DNA of 64,000 bases from Metallyticus violacea (GCA_030762175.1 CM060833.1:162132001-162196000); one strand, 5' to 3'. Shown: positions 40,401 through 46,195, numbered from the stretch's first letter. The notes: a model not told the origin generated them from the letters alone. Numbers and translations are program-made.

Positions 40401-41823
40401 ATGTCAAACCCATCCTTTACAAAAGATTGAACATATTTAAAATTTTTATTTACAATAGTTTTAAAAATCTGTACTGAAAACTGAAATGTATTTCTCAATT
40501 AATTGTATTCCAATTTAAACCAAGTTACATTACGATGAAACATTTATTTGCACTGAAAATGCTCAATTTTCCCAAAACATCAACTATGCATTTTTAAAAA
40601 TTTGTTTAATGTAAAGACAGGCATTCTAATAACTACCTGCTAGACAGGCAATTAAATCTAGCTCCCAACTAAACAAATCCCAGCATTATTGACCTATTGA
40701 GATATTGGTGCATGGTTTAAGCAATGGTAGTGCAACGAAACCTTGTGCAAATATTTCTTTATTGTTTTATTATATAAAGGACATTCAAAGAATTTATACA
40801 TATTAAATGATTATTAAAAGAAATTACATTCTGTATCAGGTTCTGGATAACATTACTTAAGTAAAAATATGGAGGAAAAAACAAAAACTTACAAATTTAC
40901 ATACTTTGACTTCTAAACCTCAACACATATTTACTTAAAATTTCTTATATAATGATCCACATGCCCATCATCCTATTGCAGCATGCCATGTTATATATGA
41001 GAAAAAGCATTGTTTTACAATAAAATAATTATTTGAGGAAATATGAGATGGATAACATACCTGATGTAGAGGTTTGATGTATGTCTCATCAGATTCATCT
41101 GAATCAAAGGAGTCGAAATCATCATAAGGCTCCAACTCAGTCTGGTTTTTCCCCAACACATCACTTAGCATCTCATAATGATGATCATTTTCTGAATCTG
41201 AGCTGTTTTCTCCTGAAAATATACAGTTGATAATATTCACACAACTATTCACTCTCAAACATTTTCTTGGTATTCCCAAGTCTTGCATCACTATATCATA
41301 CCTTCTTTTTCCACGAAAAAAGTCATTTCTTGACTCTCAAGGTGATCTCCAACATGCAGAGTCAATCTTAAAGAAACCAAGCCTCTAGCTGCACTGTGAT
41401 TAGGCGGATTATTTTTACTATCATCTTTCGCCTCTATAGGATCTGAGGTGCCCAAATATAATACAGAAGGAGAAGATACAAAAACTGTAAACGAAGTAGA
41501 GATTAAATTTGATAGTGTGCCATATAGGTATAAAGTTTAACTCAAGAAATCGATGCCAGCTATTTTAGGTTAGGTTTGGTTAACAAATGTAAATCAATAG
41601 TAGTAATCACAAATGGCCATCATGCTTTGGAGCTATTTCTAGATCTATTTCAAATAATAATGCGATATTCACAGTAATACTAAGCCGGCATTCTATAAAC
41701 GAGTAATTTATCTAAACTCTAACCTTGATCAGCGCAATGCGGTCTAGGTCGGCGATTAAATGAATCAAACGACACTCGAGAAACATTAGCGTATGTATGC
41801 CTGTCGCGAAAACCTCCGGTCAT
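2927..41823 (-). CDS. Exn: Ephexin-family Rho guanine-nucleotide exchange factor, 5-prime part (12 coding exons, 3-prime end off window)
   Basis: Spliced minus-strand gene assembled from twelve exons: 41724-41823, 41302-41442, 41061-41212, 40228-40414, 29284-29575, 23790-24037, 22364-22465, 19625-19744, 13678-13814, 7602-7767, 7300-7482 and 2927-3098. All junctions are GT/AG and all phases agree, giving 666 codons without a stop. Order of parts: acidic Tyr segment (82-131), basic helix (about 155-185), proline-rich stretches (195-225 and 355-370), two W-Y-A-E modules (389-396, 425-432), LYQFY autoinhibitory helix (483-487), RTLWCEIPEV linker (about 534-543), and the DH domain from about 558. 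DH conserved region 1 (FEIITSEASYVNSLNVL) and the HFAVYIKYCSNQIY segment are typical of ephexins, which activate RhoA, Rac or Cdc42 downstream of Eph receptors. The remaining DH and the expected PH and SH3 domains should lie left of the window. No further exon is visible in 1-2926. The family call is firm; the symbol is by analogy with Drosophila. Confidence 0.88.
3390..4800 (-). mobile_element. LINE reverse-transcriptase relic, copy 2
   Basis: Reverse strand. Near 4750 it encodes a broken reverse-transcriptase motif GLRQGCKLSSILFNLFID, the conserved RT block just before the YxDD catalytic box; the box itself is lost. It continues to a 3-prime end shared with 1-800. Numerous stops and frameshifts. 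It sits in the intron between exons 12 and 11. Confidence 0.7.
4801..7299. other. Intron sequence, mostly unassigned
   Basis: Part of the intron between exons 12 and 11. Apart from the MITE-like element at 5912-6096 I recognise nothing; the short ORFs do not resemble known proteins. Confidence 0.6.
5912..6096. mobile_element. MITE-like element with inverted ends
   Basis: The ends AGGGTGAGCAATGC and GACCGTTCACCCTGTA are reverse-complementary over the CAGGGTGAxC core. Inside, TGCTATGTCGGCGG and CCGACATAGCA form a second inverted pair, and GCGCAAG/GCTGCGCG are CpG-rich against an AT-rich background. It may be flanked by TA. Confidence 0.6.
7300..7482 (-). CDS. Exn: Ephexin exon 11, start of the DH (RhoGEF) domain
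   Basis: 183 nt, residues 549-610, phase 1 at both ends. QEAKFEIITSEASYVNSLNV is DH conserved region 1, including the Glu that contacts switch I of the GTPase in Dbl-family GEFs. Then EKHFISSPELCDESILSKND and RRILFANVIP follow, matching the LFSN(V/I) segment of ephexins. Confidence 0.93.
7602..7767 (-). CDS. Exn: Ephexin exon 10, linker to DH domain
   Basis: 166 nt, residues 494-549, phase 0 to phase 1. It encodes an acidic stretch (EFSDGYEEIGDIGRK) and then SLPSRPSAMELIRPREGRHR followed by TLWCEIPEVINSSVL. The LW-x-E-IPEV signature directly before the DH domain is characteristic of ephexins. The intron to exon 11 is only 119 nt. Confidence 0.9.
7768..9484. other. Intron sequence, unassigned
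   Basis: Start of the intron between exons 10 and 9. AT-rich with few CpGs; no recognisable element before the SINE-A fragment at 9485. Confidence 0.6.
9485..9592 (+). mobile_element. SINE-A copy 2, 5-prime truncated
   Basis: Only the 3-prime third is present, from AGGCCTCTGAGCAAAATTTG to GATGTTAAAGAGCATCC, followed by a poly-A tail. 5-prime truncation fits incomplete target-primed reverse transcription. Confidence 0.85.
9940..10760 (+). mobile_element. LINE relic with RNase H-like C-terminal region
   Basis: Encodes KYPGITLDKKLSFSEHIENI TKKY (RT thumb of I/jockey-type LINEs). Later comes SKIGVAQFCLIAGHDYLSEH LFRMKIIKDSHCPLC, the block with the terminal CPxC motif found after the RNase H domain in I-superfamily elements. 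Frames are broken by stops and indels. It sits in the intron between exons 10 and 9. Confidence 0.7.
11127..13402 (+). mobile_element. hAT transposon (ZMYM1-like transposase), decayed
   Basis: Ends: CAGGGGGATAAAATGG at 11127, and a right end reading CAGTAGCATAACTAAG on the reverse strand. A TSD of 8 bp with one mismatch (CTCTCTTG/TTCTCTTG) and subterminal GGGGGGCCCATG on both sides support the boundaries. Coding relics: NIVSKYLQEKSTDLMTATSL LKQ (12470-12550), LKEAKEISNS, and the dimerisation domain CSFSKLKLMMNYLHNAMLQM ... LFIENKESRNID (13077-13220). A SINE-B and an A-tract interrupt it. Confidence 0.78.
11581..11852 (-). mobile_element. SINE-B copy 1, tRNA-Ser/Leu-like, nested in a hAT element
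   Basis: Read on the minus strand, the head GGTGGCCAAAGTCGTTAAGG resembles the start of a class II tRNA; the B box is GGGTTCAAATCCC. The body carries GTCCTCCCTGACTG, TTCCAGATTTTCC and CCTAAACTTAGGCCTGGAGC, and ends AGTAGTAAAAACAGGC. It lies inside the hAT element 11127-13402. Confidence 0.88.
13260..13495. repeat. Two ATT-type microsatellites
   Basis: 13260-13293 and 13450-13495 are interrupted (ATT)n tracts near the right end of the hAT element. Confidence 0.85.
13678..13814 (-). CDS. Exn: Ephexin exon 9, autoinhibitory LYQ-x-Y helix
   Basis: 137 nt, residues 448-493, phase 1 to phase 0. It ends FADEPLYQFYNASVVE. In vertebrate ephexins and ARHGEF5/TIM the corresponding LYQ-x-Y helix packs on the DH domain, and its tyrosine is phosphorylated by Src-family kinases to relieve inhibition. 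Here Y484 and Y487 fill those positions. The upstream GGETPSTAGSPENSG is a likely flexible linker. Confidence 0.88.
13984..14137. mobile_element. Fold-back element with ~54-bp arms
   Basis: Arms around AATACTTACATCACTTATT and AATAAGTGATGTAAGTGTTA are nearly perfect reverse complements with an 18-nt AT spacer. A 17-bp direct repeat AGTTTATCAAATATGTT occurs at 13967-13983 and 14138-14154. It lies 170 bp from exon 9. Confidence 0.65.
14155..18434. other. Intron sequence, mostly unassigned
   Basis: Intron between exons 9 and 8. Contains SINE-A copy 3 and an 11-G run near 16609; otherwise no element or exon recognised. Confidence 0.6.
16207..16575 (+). mobile_element. SINE-A copy 3 with internal poly-A/(GAAA) expansion
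   Basis: Complete head and tail, but the middle is interrupted at 16373-16475 by a run of A followed by (GAAA)n. The B box reads GCGTTCAATCC with the CpG lost. The inserted A-rich tract may be expansion of the native A-rich site. Confidence 0.88.
18435..18729 (+). mobile_element. SINE-A copy 4
   Basis: Full-length and diverged (GATCCTGATGGCCTAGTGG head, GGTTCAATCCTGG B box). Most CpGs of the consensus are TpG or CpA here, for example TTTATCAGTCATTTCACACC for the consensus TTTGTCGGCCGTTTCACGCC. Confidence 0.9.
18759..19047. mobile_element. Penelope-type fold-back element B with 107-bp arms
   Basis: A 289-bp insertion flanked by the 13-bp direct repeat CAAATTATTCTAT (18746-18758 and 19048-19060). 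The arms 18805-18911 and 18941-19047 are almost perfect reverse complements around a 29-bp spacer. Each arm contains GAAGACGAACGTCTTCGAAA, also near-palindromic. The left end, GGAACTAAACACAGTGAAGC, is the reverse complement of the tail of elements C and D. Confidence 0.85.
19625..19744 (-). CDS. Exn: Ephexin exon 8, second W-Y-A-E module
   Basis: 120 nt, phase 1 at both ends, residues 408-448 (ESPKRNIIKQERPSSNAWYA then EVGLWDMSASSAND...). The chosen donor is CAAG|GTGGGT because it gives the phase needed by exon 9. A stronger-looking GTAAGG lies four nt downstream; using it would shift the frame by one. The tandem donor could produce a frameshifted isoform. Confidence 0.83.
19745..21619. other. 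Intron sequence between exons 8 and 7, partly repeat-like
   Basis: 20100-20280 and 20840-21400 have broken ORF fragments that look like decayed transposons, but no motif is clear enough to assign a family. Confidence 0.45.
21620..22110 (+). mobile_element. Penelope-like element relic, GIY-YIG endonuclease part
   Basis: The ORF segment from about 21805 reads LCKAFYIGLTSTVVWLPMNN HRRS and continues VAQHALSDCKDFEDTFN. This matches the GIY-YIG nuclease C-terminus of Penelope-like retroelements (Y-I-G core retained, then the HRRSV and H-A-L blocks) and ends with a short conserved tail. The reverse transcriptase part is missing. Confidence 0.75.
22364..22465 (-). CDS. Exn: Ephexin exon 7, first W-Y-A-E module
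   Basis: 102 nt, phase 1 at both ends, residues 374-408 (DNPKRPARKEKRNTSWYAEC then GLFDQVSDANITAT). It is clearly related to exon 8: both have xPKR, a basic run, S-x-x-W-Y-A-E-x-G-L and an aromatic followed by Asp. Symmetric phase means the exon can be duplicated or skipped without shifting the frame. The function of the motif is unknown to me. Confidence 0.85.
22640..23290 (+). mobile_element. Penelope-like element relic, RT thumb plus GIY-YIG
   Basis: 22700-22840 encodes the end of the RT (NIILAPVNKCNLKNLLKTNT KDK). After one stop, GIYEISCKDCNNKYIGKTKR then FKEHMRSVKYKHMEKSAV follows: GIY and YIG, Arg and His-type residues of the nuclease are visible. It ends with FAFETCPSKW-like coding, the same position that recurs in the fold-back elements. 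Frameshifts and stops make it inactive. Confidence 0.8.
23790..24037 (-). CDS. Exn: Ephexin exon 6 (low-complexity Ser/Pro segment)
   Basis: 248 nt, residues 291-374, phase 2 to phase 1. It reads QTIDVAQLCADNSDMAYSP..., then a Ser/Gly/Lys-rich stretch and a polyproline motif (VRPNSPPPLPPSA). The acceptor is the first of two AGs four nt apart (TGTAG|GCAG). The second would break the reading frame carried over from exon 5, so the first is chosen. Likely disordered. Confidence 0.85.
24570..25190 (+). mobile_element. Jockey-like LINE relic, end of reverse transcriptase
   Basis: The frame from 24628 reads YFAYVQSVLTYAIILCGNSA, LFLAQKKIIHKIY and LPCLHILESACFI. After stops it continues IRFRKKVNKFLINQCFYSIQ EF. 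These match the C-terminal end of jockey-type LINE proteins (Y-x-S-V-L-x-Y-G-I-I-x-W-G region). AT-rich and inactive. Confidence 0.72.
26360..26650 (+). mobile_element. SINE-A copy 5
   Basis: Full-length with intact A and B boxes (GGTTCGAACCC) and an (AAAT)n tail. It is followed within 40 bp by a SINE-B copy in the same orientation, so the two families share an insertion neighbourhood. Confidence 0.92.
26689..26947 (+). mobile_element. SINE-B copy 2
   Basis: Head GGATGGCCAAGGTCATTAGG, B box GGGTTCGATTCC, then the family body and the GTAAAAATGAACATTAAAA end. Diverged and CpG-poor. Confidence 0.87.
26955..27770 (+). mobile_element. hAT-type transposase relic (GTF2IRD2/ZBED5-like)
   Basis: Broken frames encode FAESSDLSDIAQSTKFI, EESLNEVGLYWDHLVFMIID SAP, then WLSITFLMYLTDQLNMLNIS LQVRGQLI. 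These correspond to successive conserved blocks of hAT transposases of this type (L-x-E-S-T-D; T-D-G-A-P; L-x-D-x-x-x-H-L-N-x-L-N). Ends not identified. Confidence 0.68.
28433..28691 (-). mobile_element. SINE-B copy 3
   Basis: Reverse orientation, full-length, with recognisable A-box-like (GTGGCCGAGGTTGTTAAGG) and B-box (GGGTTCGAATCC) segments. Confidence 0.88.
29284..29575 (-). CDS. Exn: Ephexin exon 5 (proline-rich, SH3-ligand-like)
   Basis: 292 nt, the longest exon, residues 194-291, phase 1 to phase 2. Several PxxP runs (CPPLPTTPRPSETIPPPLLP, IRPEPPPR) suggest SH3 docking, possibly with the protein's own C-terminal SH3 as in other ephexins; that is inference. A second half rich in Ser, Lys and Arg includes WSLRKFKRSVSTSDHS, which looks like a basophilic-kinase site cluster. 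It is separated from exon 4 by a 10.6-kb intron packed with transposons. Confidence 0.88.
29995..30400 (+). mobile_element. Mariner relic, copy 1 of an internally deleted subfamily
   Basis: 30205-30330 encodes QKLSAQWVPCLLTMEQKHIQ MNISQECLDLFQHNSSEF, the classic mariner segment before the first catalytic Asp. Upstream GWDAEYKYG and CKDLV-like pieces also fit. The same unit, including its non-coding right end (TTACTTATGACATTAGAA), recurs at 35400-35870. Confidence 0.75.
30400..31259. other. Intron sequence, unassigned
   Basis: Very AT-rich part of the 10.6-kb intron between exons 5 and 4, probably the non-coding 3-prime part of the minus-strand transposon relic that ends near 31260. Confidence 0.4.
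31260..33660 (-). mobile_element. Large unnamed DNA-transposon-type protein relic, split by a Penelope insertion
   Basis: Minus-strand broken frames encode, in order: NFVHFSAKLNVLKKHNFI, then a VVxFYFAENYSFIVQDKAQS-like stretch with FHWNN, HDSACLYLPKK, SSLKRRKLKF, WHIYVTAHGKGVCDGVGG TVNRL, then (across the insertion) LFEWEKANIPTINFLYTTNE, FHAFLPVSTEDFAIKAYST and a C-terminal WW/Tudor-like stretch. I recognise this as a repetitive protein family in arthropod and cnidarian genomes but cannot name the superfamily. Host sequence is continuous when the Penelope insertion and one target copy are removed. Confidence 0.65.
31784..32774 (+). mobile_element. Penelope-like element with 33-bp perfect terminal inverted repeats
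   Basis: A 991-bp insertion flanked by the 11-bp direct repeat GCTGTCAAGGT (31773-31783 and 32775-32785). A perfect 33-bp inverted repeat lies at 31833-31865 and 32741-32773. Inside, broken frames encode GIYR...CKDCDKIYIGKPKRSLGIRL KEHWRNVRY, the GIY-YIG nuclease of Penelope-like elements. It is inserted in the opposite-strand transposon relic 31260-33660. Confidence 0.85.
34440..35190 (-). mobile_element. Mariner transposase relic
   Basis: Minus strand: RSGRLSVVSDDCAKKIDANV RENHRFTILDFS, then LGYWKFCAHWVLKVLRRSTK. After frameshifts comes EKYSSPNKQRKARQTLSARK PLYFGMQWKS, matching the M-E-W...K-A-R...V-F-W-D region. Several stops; no intact catalytic triad. Confidence 0.72.
35400..35870 (+). 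mobile_element. Mariner relic, copy 2 of the same subfamily
   Basis: Direct-orientation relative of 29995-30400 (GTGGGATGCTGAAATTAAGT; TTTCTGCTCAATGGGTCC; TTGTTTCAACACAATTCCAG), with the Penelope tail element C inserted near its right end. Both copies lose the catalytic part at the same point, which suggests a shared deleted progenitor. Confidence 0.73.
35753..35826 (+). mobile_element. Penelope-type element C, tail-only copy
   Basis: A 74-bp insertion flanked by the 11-bp direct repeat TACAATAAGAT (35742-35752 and 35827-35837). It consists only of the family tail (TTAACAAACTTCACTGTGTG ... CGAAAGTTCTTAAATGAA) and interrupts the mariner relic 35400-35870. Confidence 0.8.
36609..36869 (-). mobile_element. 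SINE-B copy 4
   Basis: Reverse orientation; several former CpGs are TpG or CpA and the B box is damaged (GGGTTTCATTCCC). Confidence 0.86.
36975..38210 (+). mobile_element. DDE transposase relic, split by fold-back element D
   Basis: The frame 36991-37350 reads GFKYRKTNDGHELFTERSDI VAAQLKFMH...KGSRPIICHIGSAKSGFVPE RKWVFHSK. Later LPPYHCHYNIIEN and KLGVANKNRTFI appear. This is the common arthropod transposase type with RTNDGR-LLERSDI, CHAGSAKTGF, LPPYHC-LNPIE and an acidic C-terminus (here NDDDDNGDNRETDIDE). The DETW and DNAxYH blocks are lost. Confidence 0.72.
37743..37961 (+). mobile_element. Penelope-type fold-back element D
   Basis: A 219-bp insertion flanked by the 14-bp direct repeat ATGGAAAGACTTGT (37729-37742 and 37962-37975). 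30-bp arms (37743-37772 and 37855-37884, one mismatch) enclose GGATGTCTCTTCGAAACCAG; the tail follows. It splits the DDE transposase relic 36975-38210, which reads on after the duplication. Confidence 0.85.
38211..40227. other. Intron sequence, mostly unassigned
   Basis: After the DDE relic. 38210-38560 has a broken ORF (CINMTERAIEVRRVISVMAT) that may be another repeat protein. The tandem duplication at 39262-39526 is the only clear structure. Confidence 0.5.
39262..39526. repeat. Tandem duplication, two ~132-bp units
   Basis: Units 39262-39394 and 39395-39526 both run ATTTAACTGAxTTATTGTA ... GTTCCATTTATTTGCTT ... CATATTGCTT ... CATCATACTTT ... GATGTCACA. The divergence indicates an old event. 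No coding capacity. Confidence 0.75.
40228..40414 (-). CDS. Exn: Ephexin exon 4 (basic amphipathic segment)
   Basis: 187 nt, residues 132-194, phase 0 to phase 1. It reads DGFDIANGRLPEPPS followed by an Ala/Lys/Arg-rich helix (KIAEAAGKKMLKLGQSLRKI). The acceptor TCTTTTGTAAAG is chosen because GAT then continues in phase 0 from exon 3. The ORF also runs on upstream of it without a stop for about 85 nt, so a slightly longer exon is possible. Donor AAAG|GTAAAT. Confidence 0.82.
41061..41212 (-). CDS. Exn: Ephexin exon 3 (acidic, tyrosine-containing segment)
   Basis: 152 nt, residues 82-131, phase 1 to phase 0. The peptide is rich in Asp, Glu and Ser (SSDSENDHHYEML, then DDFDSFDSDESDETYIKPL) and has three tyrosines in acidic surroundings, a context that suits tyrosine kinase or SH2 recognition. 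That role is inference from composition; I know of no named motif that matches. The 88-nt intron to exon 2 is one of the shortest in the gene. Confidence 0.85.
41302..41442 (-). CDS. Exn: Ephexin exon 2
   Basis: 141 nt, acceptor GGGCACCTCAG, donor GAAG|GTATGA, phase 1 at both ends. It encodes residues 34-81, from DPIEAKDDSKNN to FFVEKEG, with a hydrophobic run GLVSLRLTLHV. No domain recognised. The junction to exon 1 (codon G+AT = Asp) and to exon 3 (G+GA = Gly) both keep the frame. Confidence 0.8.
41724..41823 (-). CDS. Exn: Ephexin exon 1 (ATG exon as modelled)
   Basis: ATG at 41823-41821, purine at -3, then 33 codons (MTGGFRDRHTYANVSRVSFD...) ending in phase 1 at a GTTAGAG donor. An in-frame TGA lies a short way upstream in genomic DNA, so this is the first Met if transcription reads through. 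However, a plausible acceptor (GTTGTGTAG) lies between that stop and the ATG. With it the exon would be 41724-41851 and open at its 5-prime end, which allows in-frame joining to the exon at 51623-51726. Confidence 0.75.
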
Positions 41824-42600
41824 TTCTACATTTTCTTGAGAACAAATCTCGCTACACAACAATCAGACCTTGATGCGACTTCTTTTCCCGTAATTAGTAG
41901 CGGTCGGTTTCACTTTGCGAATAGAGAAAGCCATTATATAACATTGTTCTCTGTGTACACTATTAGAACTTTACACTGAATCCTGAACTTTTACACTAGT
42001 TTCGTTCCAGAATTCCTTCTTCTCAAGGTTGATTTTCAGCAATGACATTGCATGACATCATTAGCACGACCCACCCTACAGTAATACATGGCCTGCACAT
42101 TATTTTTCTCTCCAGAACAGGGCCCATAGCTAATAACATTGCATTGATCTCATTTATTTGCGTATACAACACTTCACACGCTCTAATCACAGCACTACTA
42201 CGACCGCAATCACATCCGCTGACATGAAAAACAGCTCACAACTTTCACGTTATTCACATTCAGCTCGTTAAGCCATCTCGTCCACCTTTGGAGGCCAGCT
42301 GTTGAACAGCCATGACGACATTACATTCGAGATATCTACTCGCTTTCACAGTCGACCTTGTGAATCGATTGTCTCGGCAGGTGAGCTATGCGCATCAAAA
42401 TGTCGGCGCCGAGGACTATAACATACTCGAGCCGCTGAAACTTTGCACTTGACAGTTAATTCATATAATGTTGGCGATAGCGCAACGGCCGCCACTGTTT
42501 TAGCAATTGGTATAGTATAACTTTCAATGTCGCATCGTAAACCTATATTTAGTGTACGTAATAATGAATTATTTCGCTCCAGAATCATTTATAACTGTAA
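41824..42600 (-). promoter_or_regulatory. CpG-richer 5-prime flank of ephexin exon 1, possible promoter or 5-prime UTR
   Basis: The sequence immediately upstream of the ATG exon is less AT-rich and has far more CpG than the gene body. No convincing TATA box or ORF of recognisable origin is seen. It may be a promoter of a short isoform or the end of a large first intron. Evidence is compositional only. Confidence 0.3.
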
Positions 42601-43959
42601 TTAAATTGCTGCATAGTAATGTAAGGATAATAAAGAACATACTTTCGAAAGTGCGAAATGTAATGTGTATAGATTTGACCATGATTTTAAACAGGAAAAA
42701 GATTCGAGCCGTTATGATATACGTCAGTGTAACACCTCGACGCAAAGGATTAGGTATCACACCGCGAATACCTTTGCAAACAACCTCTTTGGGACACTTT
42801 CTAATAACTAATAATAAACCATTTCAATAAATCACAATAACTCAAATTCAAACACGTGATAGAAATCAGCTGCATTCATAATACAGTGAAAAATCGGCAA
42901 TACAGCAGCTATTACTTCACGATTGACTGACCGATAATACTGCTTTGTAATCGGTACAGCAGGTGCAAACGGGTAGCATTCCTCATTTGTTACTCTGTAT
43001 GATTGTCAACTGTAAAGGTAGCTGTCAAGTGCAAAGGTTCAACGGCCTGAGTATAGATAATATTGATTACATACCGACTATATTTACCAGATTCCAATGT
43101 AGGTATCGATATCAGATAATATTAAATATGTTTACCAATAATTTTTCAGAAATTATAAAAAAAATTATGTAAGCTGTTACGTAAAGATAAGGAAATTAGT
43201 AAATATGATTTTGCCAAGGACTGAATATCATATACTTGTAACTGTAAAAATGGTTTAATGTTTAATAAATGTCTAAAGCAAATAACAAGATAAGGTTATT
43301 AACTTATTGTGTTACATTTACTGTAAACTATAAATCACGTGTATTGTTACTCATTAACAAAAGTTTACTGCACAATTTATTAGTAAAATATACATAGATT
43401 GGGTCAAACTCGAGGATCATTGATATCGTATTGGTGTATTGAAAAAGTAGTAAGTCTACGAAAGACGTTAAATCCAAAGCAACTAAGGCTTAACGGACAT
43501 TAAATGTTGAGCCAATCTGCCAAAGCAAGCTTATGAGGAACTCTTAACTATTAATTAACATTTAATAGCATTTTATAAATCCGATTCGTAAATAAAGTCA
43601 TAGAGTCGTATTGTCTTGCAATGTGCTTACTTGCAGCACTTTTAATCGTAATGCATTCTTATGCTACCATGAAACAATTTCTGTGTTAAAGACAGCAAAA
43701 TTAAATTAAAACGAAAATGGTTTTATTAAGCTCAAGAATTAAAATGTGTATGAGGTTTGTTAAAAAAAAAAAAAAAAAGATCCGATCTATAAAAAACTGC
43801 GCCAAAGAAATGTCGCCTTGCAGTAAACAGCAGTTGGTGGCACTGATTAGCTCTGGCTTAGACACTCGTCCCGTTTGCCGCACCGTGCTATCTCATTTCA
43901 GTCGAGTTCTCCGCTGTTTTTTGTAACAGTGTTCTGCGATTATTGAGATTTTAAATAGT
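42601..43959. other. Intergenic or first-intron sequence, unassigned
   Basis: CpG density is high for such AT-rich DNA, in contrast to the gene body. Short ORFs are unremarkable; a 15-A run lies at 43763. Confidence 0.5.
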
Positions 43960-44225
43960 TTTTAACGTCAGTTTTAACTACTGAGGCATCACAGGCGGTG
44001 GACACTGATGATACGAAATAATAAATGGGGAAAGGAATTTTATTTTAAAGGAAGGAAGCGTTCCAGGCCTAAGTTTAGGGCATCTTCCCGGCATTTGACA
44101 TTTATAAGGACTGAGGAAAACCTGGAAAAAAACCTCAATCAGGGAGGGCAGTCCTGGCGGGAACCGAACCCCAGACCTCCCGTTCACGAGTCCGCGCTTT
44201 AACGACCTCGGCTACTCGTGGCGAT
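43960..44225 (-). mobile_element. SINE-B copy 5
   Basis: Reverse orientation; CpG-rich head (GGTCGTTAAAGCGCGGACTC) and B box GGGTTCGGTTCCC. It lies about 125 bp from SINE-A copy 6. Confidence 0.9.
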
Positions 44226-44350
44226 ATTTTTAAGATCGTGGGATTTTATGAGTAGCGCATTAACATTAAATTTGCGAGAAACTTCCGAAGCACATGAGTT
44301 GATGAATGAAGCTTAAGCAGATTTTTTAAGCTGTACTTAGTGCTATGAGT

Positions 44351-44644
44351 TTTTTTTTTATTTGGTTTATTTACGGGCGCTCTTTAACATCTCAGGTCAT
44401 CAGCATCCCATTCAATTCGGGGCATGAAACGGCAAACAAATTTTTCTCAGAGGCCTCTTTTTTCAGGCTTGAGGTTCTTTCGTGCTGTAAATGTACGACA
44501 TGGGACCCACGGCTTTACTTCCCTTCCGAAGGAAGCCATACTTAGAATTTTTACGTCCCAAAAAATCCATCGGTCCTGGCCGGGATCGAACCCCGATATT
44601 GGGTTTAGGAGGCAAGTATGTTACCACTACACCAGCAGGACCGA
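44351..44644 (-). mobile_element. SINE-A copy 6
   Basis: Full-length, reverse orientation, CpG-rich. With copy 7 it forms a head-to-head inverted SINE pair separated by about 140 bp. A transcript across both could fold into a long hairpin. Confidence 0.92.
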
Positions 44645-44784
44645 CAGTGCGGCCAGAACTAATGAGGTATGAAAATCGACGACGGGCTATTCGAGAAATT
44701 GCCAAAGAGTGTAATATTTACAGTTTACCAAAACAAGAAAATAAAAGTTCAAATAAGCATGTCCGTAAATCCTTAGGTTTTAAG

Positions 44785-45061
44785 TCGGTCCTGGTAGTGT
44801 AGTGGTTACCATACTTACCTCCTAAACCCAAGATCGCGGGTTCGAACCCGGCCAGGACCGATGGATTTTTTCGGGGCTTCCTTCGGAAGGGTAGTTAAGC
44901 CGTGTGTCCCGTGTCGTACATTTACGGCACGAAAAAGAACCTCAAGCCTGAAAGAGAGGCCTCTGAGCAAAATTTGTCGGCCGTTTCACGCCCTGAGTTG
45001 AATGGGACGCTGATGACCTGAGATGTTAAAGAGCGTCCATAAATAAATCATTCAAAAAAAA
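44785..45061 (+). mobile_element. SINE-A copy 7, near-consensus
   Basis: Intact tRNA-like head (7-bp acceptor pairing GGTCCTG/CAGGACC, B box GGTTCGAACCC), CpG-rich body and A-rich tail. It lacks a short piece after GGATTTTTTCGGG. Probably among the youngest copies in the window. Confidence 0.92.
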
Positions 45062-45397
45062 AATTTCTTAGGTTTTAAGTTATTATCAAAGGTTTACGGC
45101 AGAGTTAAAATGATTATTTCTATCACATCTTTTATAGGGTTATTACCAAATCACATAAATGGCTAACCTTCAACAGTGCTGTTGATGCATTTTGCGAATA
45201 ATATTTTGTCACATAAGTATGAAATGCTGATGCGCCAAGTGGATCTTTTTTGTCCTTGTTTTAGTACACTTTTATTAATAACTCAAAAACTAAGGATTTT
45301 CGGACATATGTTTATGTACACTTTGTTTTTCCTTGTTTTTGGTGTGAGGAACCCGTCACCAAAGTTTGTAAAAATGTTTCCGAAATACCCTATTTAT

Positions 45398-46195
45398 GTG
45401 TATGCAGAATGTAACAAAAAGGTAAGTCAAAACTTTGGGGAAACATTCCTTGCATATAGAGAGTGCAAATATTTTATATAAACATGGGTGCAGAATTGCT
45501 TTATTTCCTCGTTAGAACCCTTTGTCTACTACTCCATTTACACGGTGTGACATGCAAGCTAGAATGCCAGTACATCTACTTTGGCAATAACCCCAACACA
45601 GAACAGTTGCTTAATAAGTACAGTAGGTAAACATTCGCTTTTACCTGTAGTTAAATGTGGTGGGTGTGTTGTAACTACGCTTAATTCCTAGGTTGACAGT
45701 TGTTGTGGTCGTTCTGTTCCATGTAGTCCACAGTTGTTCTGCTCACTTCATTGCTTGATGTAGCACCGAGCACGTAGTGTCAGTTCTTTGTGTTCATGTA
45801 CCTCGTTCCAAATACAGTAAAATGGGGTATTCAAATACAGAGTTGGCAATGATCTATGGATTAGACAAGGTGTAGAGTCTTCGTGCTCGTATTCTGCAAG
45901 GCTGCCAGATAATACGAGATACTCCAGGGATACATCATTGCATCCCTGAGTTCGTGTGACGGAGGGTTGATGGATTTATCCGTACTAACACAGGACATTT
46001 GAAACATTTCATATGATTTTCTGTTTCCCACAGTTTTGTTTTGAATATTCTGCTATGTGGTATAAGTGGTGGGAAATGGCTCTAACAAGGAAATAATGTC
46101 ATTTCGTACCCATGTTCATATTATATTGTTTATCCTGTATATTTTAGAAATGTTTCCCCCAAATTTTTACATCTATCTGTTACACTCTGTATAAA
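45398..46195. mobile_element. DNA transposon with ~115-bp diverged terminal inverted repeats
   Basis: 45398-45515 and 46075-46195 are reverse-complement relatives: both carry GGGGGAAACATT/CTT, ACATGGGTxCxxAAT and TTTATTTCCTxGTTAGA in mirrored order. Inside, 45823-45990 could encode MGYSNTELAMIYGLDK and RARILQGCQIIRDTPGIHH, which faintly resembles the N-terminal helix-turn-helix (DUF4817-like) of some insect transposon proteins. The interior assignment is weak. Confidence 0.55.

Noticed and set aside
44463..44802. Overlapping 80-103-codon ORFs
   Set aside because: They are SINE-A copy 6 read in several frames. The same applies to 56648-56878, 54639-54992, 26377-26595 and 36680-36892.
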